DNA of 64,000 bases. It comes from Cepaea nemoralis (Eukaryota > Mollusca > Gastropoda > Stylommatophora > Helicidae). The position numbers and the translations under genes were made by a program. Under the pieces are notes generated by a model, which worked only from the letters and a program-made list of their open reading frames with translations, did not search any database and was not told the origin of the DNA. Positions within the stretch are counted from its first letter, which is position 1. The number at the start of each line of letters is the position of its first letter. This document shows positions 10,715 through 29,088 of the stretch, in pieces. The stretch spans positions 41,057 to 105,056 of the forward strand of contig JACEFZ010012611.1 in NCBI GenBank assembly GCA_014155875.1, in the 5' to 3' direction.

Positions 10715-10995
10715 ATACTTATAGTCCATGCCGTGTGGCGTTGGTGATCATGTCTGTCCACAGCCTTCTGTCTCGTGTACTGCCAATCTTATTATAGTCC
10801 ATGTTGTGTGTCGTTAGTGATCATATCTGTCCACAGCCTTCTGTCTCGTGTACTGCCAATCTTCTCATAGTCTATGTTGTGTGGCGTTAGTGATCATATC
10901 TGTCCACAGCCTTCTGTCTCGTGTACTGTTAGTATTCTTATAATCAATGCCGTGTGGCGTTGGTGATCATGTCTGTCCACAGGTGCTAACCATGT
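10715..10995. repeat. 73-bp satellite, short array
   Basis: About 3.7 units with a 73-bp period, core CTTATAGTCCATGCCGTGTG followed by GTGATCATGTCTGTCCACAG. The same monomer forms about 17 units at 44170-45430, at the equivalent place in the gene B intron. The reverse complement encodes a LINE-like TRDRRLWTDMITN...RHG block. Confidence 0.95.
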
Positions 10996-11418
10996 CTGAT
11001 ACCCAGGTTCCACCATACCACAGTGTCAAATTATCTAACATCCTCACTCGTGGTCTCATATTGCCTATTTTCCCGTCAGCCATGGATTGTTAACAGTCGA
11101 TAATTTCAAAGACATTGCACAAGAATCAATAATGATTTCAGTATTCCACGAATTTTTTGTAAGTAAATACTGTAGAAATATCATTTTCATCATCATTTTC
11201 AACATAGACGTCAGCATCGTCATCGTCACGTGACTTACCAACTACGGGTGATGCCTATCATTATATAACGAACTTAAAATGTAAACATGTGAATCCATGG
11301 ATTATGTCCTCGATTGTGTGCATAGAAGTGGATGAGTGGATACGCACGTAGTATAGATGGGCGGACTGACCGACGGACAGAGAGAAAGACAAACAGAATG
11401 GAGGAGGGACAAGTGTGC

Positions 11419-11623
<205 letters not shown>

Positions 11624-12523
11624 ATGAGAAGTGAGGGTACAAACAGACAAAGAGAAGGAGGTGTGGAGGGACAGAGTGACAGACAGATGGACGAATGGAC
11701 GGACAGACAGACAGATATAATAAAAATAATCCATCGACATGACTGATGAATGCAAGGGTTGAATGCAAGGGATGAATAGATGATTGTGCCAAGTAGCAGC
11801 GCCGACAGAATGACGTCAAAGGAGAGGACCACAGTATCCGAGAACACAAGTCTTTGTTAAATCCAAGGATTTGACGTAAAAAGGAAAAACGTCACGAGAT
11901 CGTCAGGAAGAACAACAAGGACAGACCGACTTGGGACATGGAACGGGGCAGCAGCTCATGTGGAATTGAGAAGAATATAGTGGCAAGGCACTGGCACTAG
12001 ATTTCAATTGTAGTTGAGTTGATGCTTGGATGAAACCTGGAGTCAACGTTCGTGTGAGCCACACATAAATATGGAGACGGATGCAGAAACTTGTTAACAA
12101 AGAATCGTACATGACTTTGAAGGAGCAATAATGGACAGAAGGTCGCAGTGTTGACAAGCAAGTATATTTATATATTTCAGGTCGAGCGGTATTGGGACGA
12201 TATATTGAATATTTATATAACTGCTATACTGTCCCGCTTGGACATAACAAGCCCCAGTATGTCGCTAGATGTTATTAACAATTCATTTACGCCAAGCAAT
12301 GCCTGCCGCACAATAAATTGCTGTCAACTCATAATGTCTGACGGACTTGGAGTATTTATTCCGTTTCGTTGAAGCTGCCACAACTTGCCTTTTAGCGTCT
12401 TTAGTTACTGCGAGCTGTTTTAGTTATCAAGTTTGGTTGCAGAAGTTGTTATTCACGCCAGGACGACATTTGGCAGATTACATGATTGAATGACTGAATG
12501 AGTGAATGTTTGATCAAACTAAC

Positions 12524-12690
12524 CTGTTAAATGAATCACTGTTGAAGCTGACATTGACAACATCGGGGCTGCTTGGGGACGTAACTTGTATGCTAAAGAC
12601 GGTTTTCTGGTTGTGACCAAGAACCGCCACACAAAGCAGCGGCAACAAGAGAAAATGTTCTCTGCCTTTAGTTGCTGTCATGGCTTGCAT
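12524..12690 (-). CDS. Gene A exon 1: signal-peptide exon
   Basis: The start codon at 12690 matches the conserved Met in gene B (MQAMTATKG here, MKTMTGTKG there). It encodes a basic N-region, a hydrophobic core (FLLLPLLCVAVLG) and a small-residue cleavage region, so the product should enter the secretory pathway. About 30 mature residues follow, with an NVSF N-glycosylation site. Coding stops at FNxAG: the exon ends AACAG with donor GTTAGT at 12523. The phase (two bases of a codon left over) matches exon 2 at 9330. An upstream in-frame Met at 12729 is also present in B, but would put Arg-rich residues ahead of the signal core. Nine or ten of the 55 residues differ from gene B. Confidence 0.66.
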
Positions 12691-12879
12691 AGATGACATA
12701 AGGAATCTCAACCTGACAACTGTATACATATTTTATTAGAAAGTCTGCTGTTTATGTTAAACGGATAATTAAAACTACATTTCTTACTGGACATCTATCC
12801 AGACATTCACCCATCAAACCATCCTCAATCCATCCATCTATCCATCTCTCCATCCATCCATATATACATGCATACAGTC

Positions 12880-12883
<4 letters not shown>

Positions 12884-12949
<66 letters not shown>

Positions 12950-13019
12950 GCAGGCAGGCAGGCAGGCAAGCAGGCAGGCAGGCAGGCAGGCAAATAGGCA
13001 GGCAGGCAGGCAGGCAGGT
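12884..13019. repeat. (GACA)n-(GGCA)n compound microsatellite
   Basis: A GACA tract passes into a GGCA tract. It lies 5' of gene A exon 1. Sequence just before it (TTACTGGACATC plus CCATC repeats) matches the sequence 5' of gene B exon 1, where another microsatellite complex starts. Confidence 0.95.
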
Positions 13020-13120
13020 AGACGTAGGTCGCTCGATCGCTCGCACACACACATACAAGCATGCATGCATCCATGCATAAATCCATCCATCCACCCATCC
13101 CACCCACCCACCAACCCAAC

Positions 13121-15155
<2,035 letters not shown>

Positions 15156-15307
15156 TGGATCGTGTTGTTATATATTTTCTCGTTTCATTAACTGACGTCT
15201 TTCACAATCCTTATATACTTTACCTTGTAAATTCCCCGTGACAAATCCGGATGTATGTATTCTTAAAAGCACTTAGTTTTTTTTATTTATTTAGGTGACT
15301 GGGCTAA

Positions 15308-16070
15308 GTGTTGATTGCAGACAATGCACAAGATCTGCAACAATTAGTAGATGCGGTTGTTGTACACAGTGAACAAATGGGGTTAGAATTAAATTGTAAG
15401 AAGACACAGGTTATTTTCGTCACTAGTAAGAACGAAGTACCACAATGTAATACACAAGTAAATTGGAATATTCTTCAACATGTGAATCGGTACAATTATC
15501 TTGGAACAGTCATAACATCTGATGGGAGATGCCTTCAAGAGATTAGAACAAGAATCGCCATGGCGAAAGTAGCCTTTAGCAAGATGAGAAAATTCTGACC
15601 AATAAAAAGATGTCAGGTGAAACGAGAAAAAGAGTGTTGAGGGGATACATAGAGCCTGTTCTTTTGTATGGATGTGAAACTTGGACAATGTGCAGTCAAG
15701 CTGAAAAACATTTGATGGCTACAGAAATGTGGTTTCTGAGGAAAATGCAATGAATACCATGGACAGATAGAAAAACCAATGACCAAGGACTACAGGAGAC
15801 AAATGAAAATCGTAAACTGATTAGAGAAATTAGACGAAGACAGTCAAAATTTGTTGGACATGTTATGAGAAGAAATGGATTGGAGAACATAGTGACAACT
15901 GGCAAGATCGAGGGGAACAGACCCAGAGGAAGACCGAGAGGAAAATATCTGGATGGCTTGGCCACATGGCATGGACGAGACAGGAACACTGAGCTGATCC
16001 ACGACTCTGGTGATCGAGTGAAATGGCGAGTCATGACCGACCACGTTTCCGGCATGGCACATGATTGATT
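15308..16070 (+). mobile_element. LINE fragment (RT palm end to 3' end)
   Basis: Plus-strand frames begin near LIADNAQDLQQLVDA (an L.ADD-like RT palm relic), then give LNCKKT, YNYLGTVITSDGR, VLLYGCETWT, IPWTDR, GHVMRRNGLENIVTTGKIEG, RGRPRGKYLDG, RDRNTELIHDSGDR and SGMAHD, and end GGCACATG with an ATTG tail at about 16056-16068. Several frameshifts make it inactive. It is the longest copy of this family in the window and the reference for the shorter ones. Confidence 0.85.
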
Positions 16071-16139
16071 GATCCTAGATTTATTGACATGAAGTATATT
16101 TAGTCGTTTGCTGTGTCTTGCGTTATATTTGAACAATCG

Positions 16140-16870
16140 CCAAAGGTAGCTTGGAACATTTTGAAATAGGATTAGTTCAGCCTTATTAAAAAGTAGGCGT
16201 TTTTGGAGTGGCAGTATCTGAAGACGTTCATGTAGGTTAGGATTGTCGGTAAGCTTTCAACCATTAAATACACGCACTGCCCTTTTCTGGAGTAAATAAA
16301 GGCGTTTTGTTAATGATTTGGTGAATCCATCCCAGTTTGGTGGAGTAATACTCAATATGTGTCTGTATACGGGAAGTATAGAATATCTTTCTTGTGTTTT
16401 CATCAAGTAAATTTTTAAATTTGGCAAGTTGGTATACTTTTTTTGGCTATTTGTTTAACGAGAGCATGAAAATTGGAATTAAACGTTAGATTTTGATCAA
16501 TGATAAGACCCAGTACCGTTTGCTCAGTTACACTTTCTACAGGCGTGCTACCAATGTGCAGCTGAAGAGTTCTCTGTGAGTTTAGAGTGTGAAGTCTTTG
16601 CATGGTTGCTATTAACATAGATATTGTTTTAGAAATGTTAATTTGCATGCGGTTTGCGTTGACTCCAGTTAACTAAACTATTTATTTCCTGTTGTAAGGA
16701 TAATTCTAGCACATTACAATCAGTATATTTTGTATATACTGTGCAGTCGTCTGCAAATAGATCACAGGACGACGAAAGATATGAGGGAAGATCATTTATA
16801 TAAATGGCAAATAACTGAGGGCCAAGAATAGACCTCTGGCGTACTCCGATATTAACGGCAGTGGCTTCAA
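16140..16870 (-). mobile_element. LINE reverse transcriptase fragment
   Basis: Read on the minus strand from 16870, the frames give VNIGVRQRSILGPQLFAIYI, an RT fingers/palm motif, then LFADDCTVY (the FADD catalytic box, first two Asp kept), INISKT and a GLIIDQNLTF block, the usual post-palm LGVxxDxxLxW region. Stops follow. It is a different LINE family from its neighbour at 15308-16070, closer to CR1/Jockey-type RTs. Confidence 0.78.
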
Positions 16871-16879
16871 ATAAAGATT

Positions 16880-17010
16880 TATTGTGTGATACTATTTGTT
16901 GTGGATTTTTAAAAAAGGCTTATGATAGTGTCCATAGGAATAGTCTATGGAATGCTATGCGGGAATTTGGAATACCGAGGAAGTTAATTAACATGACCAG
17001 ACTATGCTCT
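16880..17010 (+). mobile_element. LINE RT motif fragment
   Basis: A short plus-strand frame gives FLKKAYDSVHRNSLWNAMRE and GIPRKLI, the classic LINE RT motif A (F.KA.DS). It is isolated, with no other RT motif within 1 kb on this strand. Confidence 0.75.
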
Positions 17011-17750
17011 TCTCATTACCACATCTACCATGTAGAACCTTTTTTCTACGAATGAAAAGTCTCTTTATGCAAAAGTATGCTATTCCGTCTTAAATGCATA
17101 TAGTTGTCTTTTTCTCTGTGTATTCTTAATGCCAACTTAAATAGGAGCATTTTATGCATTGATGATTCTATAAGAGTAAATGATTCTGTGAGTCTGTCTC
17201 TAAAGCTTCCTGTGCAAAGACCCACATAATTATTCAACTGTCATGTGAATCTTTTGTACACATCTTTAGTGAGAATGCTTTGTAAGACTGTTAAGTTCTT
17301 TTCATGAGAATGAATGCTCAGTGATACAGAAAAATAGATGCATCTTGTATTCGAATGTTGTTAGAAGTTGCACTCCATGATGGCATCATCCAATTAGGAC
17401 TGATGATTATATTTTCATTACGTTCAGTATCCGCAAAAGATAAATAGCCATATAGCAGACTTTAACTGAAGGGTGTGCACGATACTAGCTTACAACAATT
17501 CATGGGTTAAATACCATTGTCTTCAACCTCTTTACTCAACAGAGAAAAGCAAGGAGAAACACATGTCATTGTATTCTAATTACTGAATATTGGATGTTTA
17601 ATCTATGTAAGGGCTTTACCATTGTTCACGAGAAATAATATGTATTTTCATTGTGAGAGTTTTATATGTAATGTTAGTTCATAACAGTTACATTTCCTGA
17701 TGAAGTAGTTGGTCGAATTTACCCCTTCCCCCTGTCATACAGGCATTTGA
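17011..17750. other. No gene recognised
   Basis: AT-rich sequence with short ORFs only and no motif that I recognise. Confidence 0.4.
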
Positions 17751-17751
17751 A

Positions 17752-17832
<81 letters not shown>

Positions 17833-17833
17833 T

Positions 17834-17921
<88 letters not shown>
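17752..17921. repeat. (ATG)n microsatellite
   Basis: About 56 ATG units with one TTG interruption at 17833. The poly-Met and poly-Ile ORFs are artefacts. Confidence 0.97.
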
Positions 17922-18817
17922 AGATGAGAAAGGCACTTGATAGTCAGGTCTAATTCCTGAGAAAAGAAGACCAGATCTTATAGGACAGAGATGGGATGCT
18001 GATAGGGTGTAGATAGGACCATGCATCATGTATTGGTTTAATCTGCATCCATTTCACCATGCTTTGCTTTTACCTGCCAATACCACTCCGTGTATCCATC
18101 TAGACATGCAGAATTTCAACAGGTCGTGTTCTGTCAGATATCTGTCATGACATGCTTTGTTACCATTGTCTTGATCTGACCCTACCTTTTTCTCAACTGG
18201 ACTCGATCACATCTGGCAGACTTTTCCTTGTCTTAATATCATTATATCATTCTGAGTTGATCTCATTCGGAAATTAAGACATATGTGGAGGGCCACTCTG
18301 ATTTATCAATAGATAATGGCCTCACTCTACATGTGTTTTACTACTTTAAGGTTAGAGAGAAGAAAGTTGTGATATCACATGTGAGTGGAATCACATCCTA
18401 GCCTCCCCCTAATATCAACATCCCCTCCTTTTGTGTGTGTTCATTTCATGTATTTTTTGTAAATAATGCATGTAGATTTGTGAATAATGAATATATGTAT
18501 GAGATGTTTACCCAGGTCGGTTGTGTTTGCACTGCTCCAGAAGGTATGTGTTGGCCTGTCTATAGGAGCTGATGCTTACACTGTTTGGGCAAAGAGAATT
18601 CTGCCTGTGCCGAGATGCCAGCCTTCAGCCTCCAAAGGACGGTATATTCTTACTTCTTTTTAAGAAACCGTTTGGCAGTCAGGAAGAGTTATACCAGTTT
18701 ATGGGCTCCCTGGCCACTCAAAACCGCCAGCAGTAATTTCTATCTATCAGGCAGTACCTTCAATCTAACCTTATGAAACCTGGAAAACCAGAGGCAGCAC
18801 CAATGGGGAAAACCAAC
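17922..18817. other. No certain gene; possible degenerate coding stretch joined across LTR element 1
   Basis: From about 18590 the plus strand has an open frame (FKKPFGSQEELYQFMGSLA...) with one internal stop. It ends at the insertion point of LTR element 1 and would continue in frame from 32196 (LRYLQQHSS...) to a stop at about 32250. The other two frames are also fairly open here, so coding status is uncertain and no family is recognised. Confidence 0.25.
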
Positions 18818-18835
18818 CATGTTGTCAGCGTGTTG

Positions 18836-20169
18836 GGGAGTGCGGATTGATTGATTGATTGATTGATTGATTTAGGAACCGACATCACAGCATTCGGGAG
18901 ATTTCCATAAGCGCTCCGCCCCCATCCTCAGAAGCCAGCGAAGAGCAGCAATCTGATTATATGTCCGTCTCGCCTTTCCTCTGAGCGTTGATCGTCGGCC
19001 AGATCCCCTCGTCACCCCTCGTTGTTGCATTCTTGCCAGACCATGGTGATCCATTTGCTCCTCCGAGGTGTACACATGCTCCCACAAGGTCGCAACCACA
19101 TCTGCTTTGTCATGCATCAATACTCCAACCAAGTTTTGCCGAGCCAGCCAATCTGTCCGCCTGTTCATTCCCCAGCACACCAGCATGCCCAGGAGAAAAG
19201 ATCCAGAAGATGCTTGTCACCCGTGACTTCCGAAGCGAAACAAGCCACTCTGCACGACGCTTGCCTGTCTTCACCCTACTCAGCATGCTTTCTGAGTCAG
19301 TTACAATCACGATGTGTGTGTGTATCGTATTCTCCATCCAGCGGAAAGCTGCACTGACCGCCTCCACCTCCATTCTTAAGCTAGATGTTGTGGTATCATA
19401 TGCCAGGCTCTCCTACACAAAACGTCGACCATTGGCTTTTGCTAAGAACCCCCAGGCACTTCTCCTACCTCTCAACACCGACCCATCTGTGTAGATAATC
19501 ACATCACCTGAGCGAGCATTATCCTGAATTAGTTGCTGGATTTCCACTTCCGTGGCCCCTGCTGGCCACTCCCTGCACTCCCGGCTCAATGTGATTACAA
19601 CTCTGCACAAGTCTGACTGCTCCGCTGACACTCTGACCCACTATTCTCCTCTCCTAATGTTCTCCAAGGGGCACACCTACCTGATCGTATCCTCAGCCTG
19701 AGGCATCCATGATTTCCCTCTTATCAGTCGCTGACCCTTAACGACGTCCAGCGCCTCATGCAGTGGGTGGTCTGTGTCTGCAGCTACTCTGAGGTATGCC
19801 TTCGCCTGCATCACCTTGAGCCTACCAGCAACAGTCGGCAGACCAAGGATGTAACGCATACACACTACTGGGGTGTCTCTGGTGCATCCCAGAATTACCC
19901 GCATAGCTTCGTTCTGTATGCGCTCTAACTTCACCAGCTGACTCTCTGAGACAGTGAGCAGTCCTAGTCCATAATCAATCACTGAGAGGATCAAGTGCTG
20001 GTATAGTGTGAAAAGCATTCTCTGCTCTGTGTCCATTGCAGCCATAGTTTTAAGTGCATTGAGTCCCTTTTGAGACCTTGTCAAAACCGTCTCCACATGG
20101 TCCTTGAAGGGCAGGCTCCTGCCAAATGTGATTCCCAGATACTTCAGTTTGTTCTCTGGGAGTGCGGAT
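18836..20169 (-). mobile_element. RNase H-bearing LINE, 5'-truncated, nested in the 5' LTR
   Basis: The 12-bp target duplication GGGAGTGCGGAT lies at 18836-18847 and 20158-20169; the other LTR shows the empty site at 31489-31500. On the minus strand the order is a post-RT region (YLGITFGRSLPFKDH, ILSVIDYG, LERIQNEAMRVILG), then RNase H (IIYTDGSVLRG, EVEAVSAAFRWM, IVTDSES, FSPGHAGVLGNEQADRLAG), then a C-terminal RRSTLRGKARRTYNQ region. It ends with an (AATC)n tail at 18844-18873. The catalytic D, E, D and the HxGxxGNExAD-type box are readable. Stops and shifts between blocks make it inactive. Confidence 0.92.
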
Positions 20170-20270
20170 GAGGACACATACAGGACAATAGAGATGTCAG
20201 AGAAAGGACAATAGATATGTCAGAGACAGGACAATAGAGATGTCATAGACAGGACAACAAAGATGTCATA

Positions 20271-20702
20271 GACAGGACATAGATGTTTAGTCGTTTAGTC
20301 GTTGGATCAACATCACGGCACACGGTTTAACCCACAATTGCTCCGTTTTCCTCCTAACTCAAACCTGAGTCTGATGAAACTCAGCTCAATGCACGAACTC
20401 CGTTGCATCGGCGAGGACCCTGAAATACTTTAGGTAGATTTTTAACTCGAAATTTTGCCCGGACAGCACCAGGTTACTCTTTTTCGATTCCCAACCGCCA
20501 AGGGATATTTTACGTGCGCAACAATACACACATCGGGCGTCCGATCTCACTACCCAGAGACCAGGGGAAATTTTATTACTGGAAGTCCAGGTGGATTTTT
20601 TAAAATAAATCCCAGTCCTCAGTGGGGCCTGAACCCGTGACCTTCAGCACTCGAGGCGGACACCATACCTCGAGACCACTCAGCCCCCTGACAGGACATA
20701 GA
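20271..20702 (-). mobile_element. tRNA-derived SINE, nested in the 5' LTR
   Basis: The 13-bp target duplication GACAGGACATAGA lies at 20271-20283 and 20690-20702, with the empty site at 31580-31592 in the 3' LTR. On the minus strand the SINE starts GGGGCTGAGTGGTCTCGAGG (box A-like) and has GGTCACGGGTTCAGGCCCC (box B-like) about 45 bp later, as in a tRNA-derived Pol III promoter. A body of about 330 bp follows. Confidence 0.9.
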
Positions 20703-21298
20703 CGGGACAACAAGACCTAGCTATAAACAGGACACAAGGTTATAAACAGGACACAGGGACATAGACGGGACTACGTCCTTCACCGACAGTACAACGCTGC
20801 ACTGAAGGACCTGAGACAAACCAGACCGGACAGCTAGTACAGCAAGACAACTAACGCAGCACGACTATCACAGGAAACACGCGGTCAAGCGCCACGTGAC
20901 TATCAGACCGAGACCTGAAAGGGCAGACGGAGATTGGACGCGTAAGAGAAAAGACGTGTGCGACTGGGCGGGAGAGTGACGGTTTGAAAGCTAGCCTTTG
21001 CTGAGCGAAGATAGCCGCGAGTATTCAGTGCGAGGAATGAGAATGAATTGTGTTATGAGCGCACAGGTGACTGCTATGGCTGAGTGTGATTTGCCATTAT
21101 TGTAGATAGAAGATTGTGATATCTTTTGTGTATATATAATTTGATACAATGTATTCATGTCGCGATATTATCGTTTGCCTGAATAAATAAGACGATCCTA
21201 CATGCAACGGGTTATTATCTTACTGAGTTCATGTAGAAGACTCATTGTCAGAATTAAGACGACGAGCTAAAGTTACCTGTATTTATGAGATGTTTACA

Positions 21299-21525
21299 GG
21301 CGAGTCATTATGGGGGAAATCGTCCGCTTTAGGTAGAACCATTGAAAAGTCAAAAATAATTTGAGGGCTGTCGTCCTTTAGATTTCAACCCGAACGGGAG
21401 TGTAACTAGTTAATTAGAAAAGTCATTATGGGGGAAATCGTCCTTCCGGATTTGAATCCAAAACATTAGTTTCAGAAGGTAAATAACGATAAGTCAATTT
21501 TGGGGACTTTCGTCCATTTGATTTC
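21299..21525 (+). promoter_or_regulatory. Leader of LTR element 1 with repeated primer-site-like motif
   Basis: Directly after the 5' LTR, TCATTATGGGGGAAATCGTCC occurs at about 21305-21325 and again at 21422-21442, and a diverged TCAATTTTGGGGACTTTCGTCC at about 21496. The text resembles the TGGGGG...TCGTCC pattern of a tRNA-Pro-type primer binding site. The first copy is 7 bp from the LTR, a plausible position, but the primer tRNA is not certain. Confidence 0.4.
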
Positions 21526-25770
<4,245 letters not shown>

Positions 25771-26630
25771 ATGTCAACATTAAAAGATTGTGTAGAAGCT
25801 GGCACAGCATTAGGGTATTCAGGCGATAAGCTTGCAGAATGGGCTGAAAGTAGATTCAAAGAAATTGCTTCCGCAGAAAGAAAAGAAAGAGCACAAGAAC
25901 GCTTACATAAAAAAGAATTAGCAGAAATGGCAATGAAAGATAAAGAACTCCAAATAGCAGAAGAAATCAAATTGAAAGAAAAGCAATTAGAAATTGAGGC
26001 TAAAAATAAGGAATTAGAATTAGAGTGGAAGAAGTTAGAGTCTGAGACACAGATACAAATGAAAGAACTAGAGGTTGAGTCACAAGTACATATTGCAACC
26101 AGTAAATTAAAGAGTAAAGAAGAAGAACACAAGTATTCTAAATATAAGGGTATTGTAAAACCATTCTGTGCAGGAGATTCCATCTCAGCCTGGTCGGAAA
26201 ATTTTGAGACCCAAATGCAATACCATGAGATCCCAAAAGAACATTGGGCAATGATCTACATGCGCAATCTTGCCTTGGAACCTTTAAGAGTCATTGAAGC
26301 TATACCACAAGAGCTTAGAAAAGACTATGATTATATTCCATCAAAGAATTATGCAACATTTCTTGCTAGATGCCCCTGGTTATCAAGTCCAATTTTCTAA
26401 GTTAAAGCCTAAAACCAACCAAACGTTCATTGACTATGTATCACAAGTGCAGGATATTTTTAATAAATGGATAAATGCTGCACAAGTGAACAAAATGTTT
26501 TGAAAATTAAGAGATTTAATGATAATGGATAAGATTATATCATCTATTCCAACCCCATTTGCCAAATTTTTGCAACAATCTAATTGTGAATCTATTGAAC
26601 AGTTAGAACGAAAGGGGTCTGCGTAATTTT
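25771..26630 (+). pseudogene. gag of LTR element 1 (N-terminal and central parts)
   Basis: The start at 25771 gives MSTLKDCVEAG, matching MSSLNDFIDMG in element 2. Residues about 30-130 are a highly charged Lys/Glu-rich coiled coil. The conserved retrotransposon gag core follows (FETQMQYHEIP, RNLALEPLRVIEAI). The frame shifts at about 26370-26400, continues as KLKPKTNQTFIDYVSQVQDI, and has stops before PFAKFLQQSNCESIEQLERK. This is the structural protein that would form the particle. At least two frame breaks plus the LINE at 26871 inactivate it. Confidence 0.8.
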
Positions 26631-26870
26631 GCATCAAACAGGGACATTTTCTCGGTAAACACCAGTGAGAATGAGATAATAGCTGCAACAAATGTCAAAT
26701 CATCGAAACCATTCACTTATAAAAGTAAACAAAAGACAGACTTACCACAATGTCCAGACTGCAAACTTTTACACTATCAGTTTCAGATGTGCTATAAGAA
26801 TCCTCGGGTATCGAGCTCACTTAGATATGATGGTCAATAAACAACAGGTCAAGCGAGATAAGTACAAGAG

Positions 26871-27533
26871 AGCGGCTAAATGTGTTCATGTGTGTAAATT
26901 TGTTCAGTAGCCAAAGCTAATGGTCGATGTTTGGGGCAGGAGAGCCTGGCATATGATACCACAACATCCAGCTTAAGAATGGAAGTGGAAGCAGTCACTG
27001 CGGCACTCCGCTGGATGGAGAATACGACACACACACACATCGTGATTGTAACTGACTACAGAAAGCATGCTGACGAGGGTGAGGACGGACAGACTTCGTG
27101 CGGAGTGGCTTGCTTCGCTTCGGAGGTCACGGGTGACAAATATCGCCTGGATCTTTTCTCCGGGGCATGCCGGTGTGCTGGGAAATGAACAGGCGGACAG
27201 ATTGGCTGGCTCTGCAGAACTTGGTGGAGTATTGATACATGACAAGGCAGACGTCGTTGCGGCATTGTGGGAGCACGTGCACACCTCGGAGGAGCAAATG
27301 GATTACCATGGTCTGGCATGAATGAGACAACGAGGAGTGACGAAGGGATCTGGCCGACGCTCAACGCTCAGGGGAAAGGCGAGACGGACTTATAATCAGA
27401 TTGCTACTGGTGATATTAGTGTTGGAACTCTTCGCTGGCTGCTGAGGATGGGGACGGAGCACTTATGGGAGTGCCCCGAATGCTGTGATGTCGATTCCTA
27501 AATCAATCAATCAATCAATCAGCGGTTAAATGT
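26871..27533 (+). mobile_element. RNase H-bearing LINE, 5'-truncated, nested in gag
   Basis: The 13-bp duplication AGCGG(C/T)TAAATGT at 26871-26883 and 27521-27533 has one mismatch. The insert is the same family as 18836-20169 on the other strand: AKANGRCLGQESLAY, MEVEAVTAALRWMEN, IVTD, FSPGHAGVLGNEQADRLAGS, RRSTLRGKARRTYNQIA. It ends GATGTCGATTCCTA and then an (AATC)n tail (27499-27520). It splits the gag zinc knuckle region of LTR element 1. Confidence 0.9.
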
Positions 27534-27773
27534 TTCTTTTGTAAAAGTCTGGGACACTATTCAGCAATATGCGAAGGTCGCAGGATGTTAAGAAGTGCAA
27601 ATGCAGCATTAATTGACACACCGTCAGAGAGTGAGAGCGAATGCGATGACATTATGCAACCAGAAGATAACACTCTAGCAGCGATTGACATATTTAATTA
27701 TGATAAATGTCAGAAATGCGAGAAATTTCATTTCATGTTAGAATATGGGCATGCAATCCCATACTTACTGTGA
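27522..27773 (+). pseudogene. gag CCHC zinc knuckle and linker of LTR element 1
   Basis: The frame gives KCFFCKSLGHYSAIC, a perfect C-x2-C-x4-H-x4-C nucleic acid-binding knuckle, then NAALIDTPSESESE and FNYDKCQKCEKFHF. Element 2 has the same order (KCFLCKAYGHYRHDC, then NAALFDSSSSDEE and a CTVC region). In the ancestral element this joined directly to the sequence before 26871. Confidence 0.85.
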
Positions 27774-27789
27774 AAATGCCAATGCGACT

Positions 27790-28265
27790 TGGTTCCTCCA
27801 GAGATAAAACTAAACTTCCACAATGGGTTAGTAAACAACACACCATGCCAAGTGCTGCTCTATTCTGACAGCACTTTGATTGGCCTTAGAAAGGATTTTG
27901 TAAATACATAACATTATACAGACGAGCTTGTAAATTGCCGAACATTTTCTGGTAATGTGGAAAAATATCCACTAGCAATTGCACATATTTGTGCATCTTT
28001 TCTGTCATGGGACATTTATCCTGCGCAGTTCTAGAGAATCCATGTACAGATTTGATTTTAGGATATTGCCACATATAAGACAACAGTACACAAAAAGAAA
28101 TTAATGCCTGAAAAAAAGGCATCAAAAAGATATTGCAGTGACAAAACTAACTGCAACAAGTCAAAAGATAAATGATCAAGAACAGCAATTTCAGTCAATA
28201 AACCCAGAAGAAACTACTAGTCACAAGACGACAAAACAACTTAAAGAGGCATATGACGTAAATTT
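27790..28265 (+). pseudogene. Protease remnant and protease-integrase linker of LTR element 1
   Basis: Frames give VNNTPCQVLLYSDSTLIGLR (catalytic DTG changed to DST), YTDELVNCRTFSG and EKYPLAIAHI, matching the protease of element 2 (NGKPATVLRDTGSSLIGLKK, CRTFSA, SPLAWAYI). Around 28134-28265 a stretch AVTKLTATSQKINDQEQQF matches the linker before integrase in element 2. Stops and the lost DTG show decay. Confidence 0.65.
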
Positions 28266-29088
28266 TCTCCAAAGTGGATCATTTTGTTTTTCCAAATAAA
28301 ACTGTTATTGACCAGATTCACAAACCTACAGAAGTTTTCACTACCAGTAACGCAACATCAGAGAAAAACAACAACACAAACAGACAATATGCAAACAATA
28401 CAACTCAAACACCACACTTAAAACTGAAAGCAAATGCCCTACAGTCATGTACAGACAGACAACAGTTTCAGAAAAACACGGACTTAGAAACACAAGACAA
28501 TAGCAATTTCTCCAAGGGACATAATAGAAAATACAGATTTATAAGACAGAAACTTACCAGTATATAATGCTCCCATCTCCATATCAGTTTCCTTATTGAT
28601 GTTACTAATGACATTATTGACAGCAGTGTACACATACCAACTTCAGCCAATGGCAACCATGTTGCTACTTATTAACCTATTAATTTTGTTAACAACATCA
28701 TTATTAAGATATCATTTCGCCATAATTTCAGTTTGATGTTGTATCTAAAGCCAAAGTTTCCATCCCATTTCACTGGGTTGAACATTCTGCTGAACTAGTA
28801 CAGCGTCAGCCAACTATACTTTCCAAAATGTTAACCCAGACATAAAGATTCAAACAAGTTTTTGATAGAGGCATATCATTTGGACTCATAATATTGACAC
28901 AATTGACACATTTTTTTTCCAGATCTTGTGAGATCGAAAGAAAACATTGATGTACAGAGTGCTACTTTAATACATGCAACATCACAGATTAGACATTATT
29001 TGTATAATATACCCATCCTTCGCGTGGCAAACAAGGACATTCCTTATATCCCAAGGGAGTCTTACTTCAGACCTATAAGGGCATAAAT
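28266..29088 (+). other. Decayed pol region of LTR element 1
   Basis: A 97-residue Asn/Thr/Gln-rich ORF (28274-28567) and scattered short frames lie where integrase and RT should be. I see no DDE or YxDD box, so most of this block has been deleted or mutated beyond recognition. Confidence 0.45.

Larger units (their letters stand above)
18823..21298 (+). repeat. 5' LTR of LTR element 1 (interrupted)
   Basis: It begins TGTCAGCGTGTTGGGGAGTG and ends TATGAGATGTTTACA. After removing the nested LINE (with one 12-bp TSD copy) and SINE (with one 13-bp copy) about 735 bp remain, similar to the intact 3' LTR (719 bp). It contains a possible AATAAA signal near the end (GCCTGAATAAATAAG). The last bases TTTACA have decayed from the TTGACA seen in the 3' LTR. 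Confidence 0.85.

Noticed and set aside
18988..19494. Plus-strand ORFs of 111-168 codons
   Set aside because: Antisense shadows of the RNase H LINE, whose catalytic motifs are on the minus strand.
20284..20689. Functional tRNA gene
   Set aside because: Only box A/B-like text with a long non-tRNA body and target duplications; it is a SINE. The same holds for 47990-48245 and 49893-50045.
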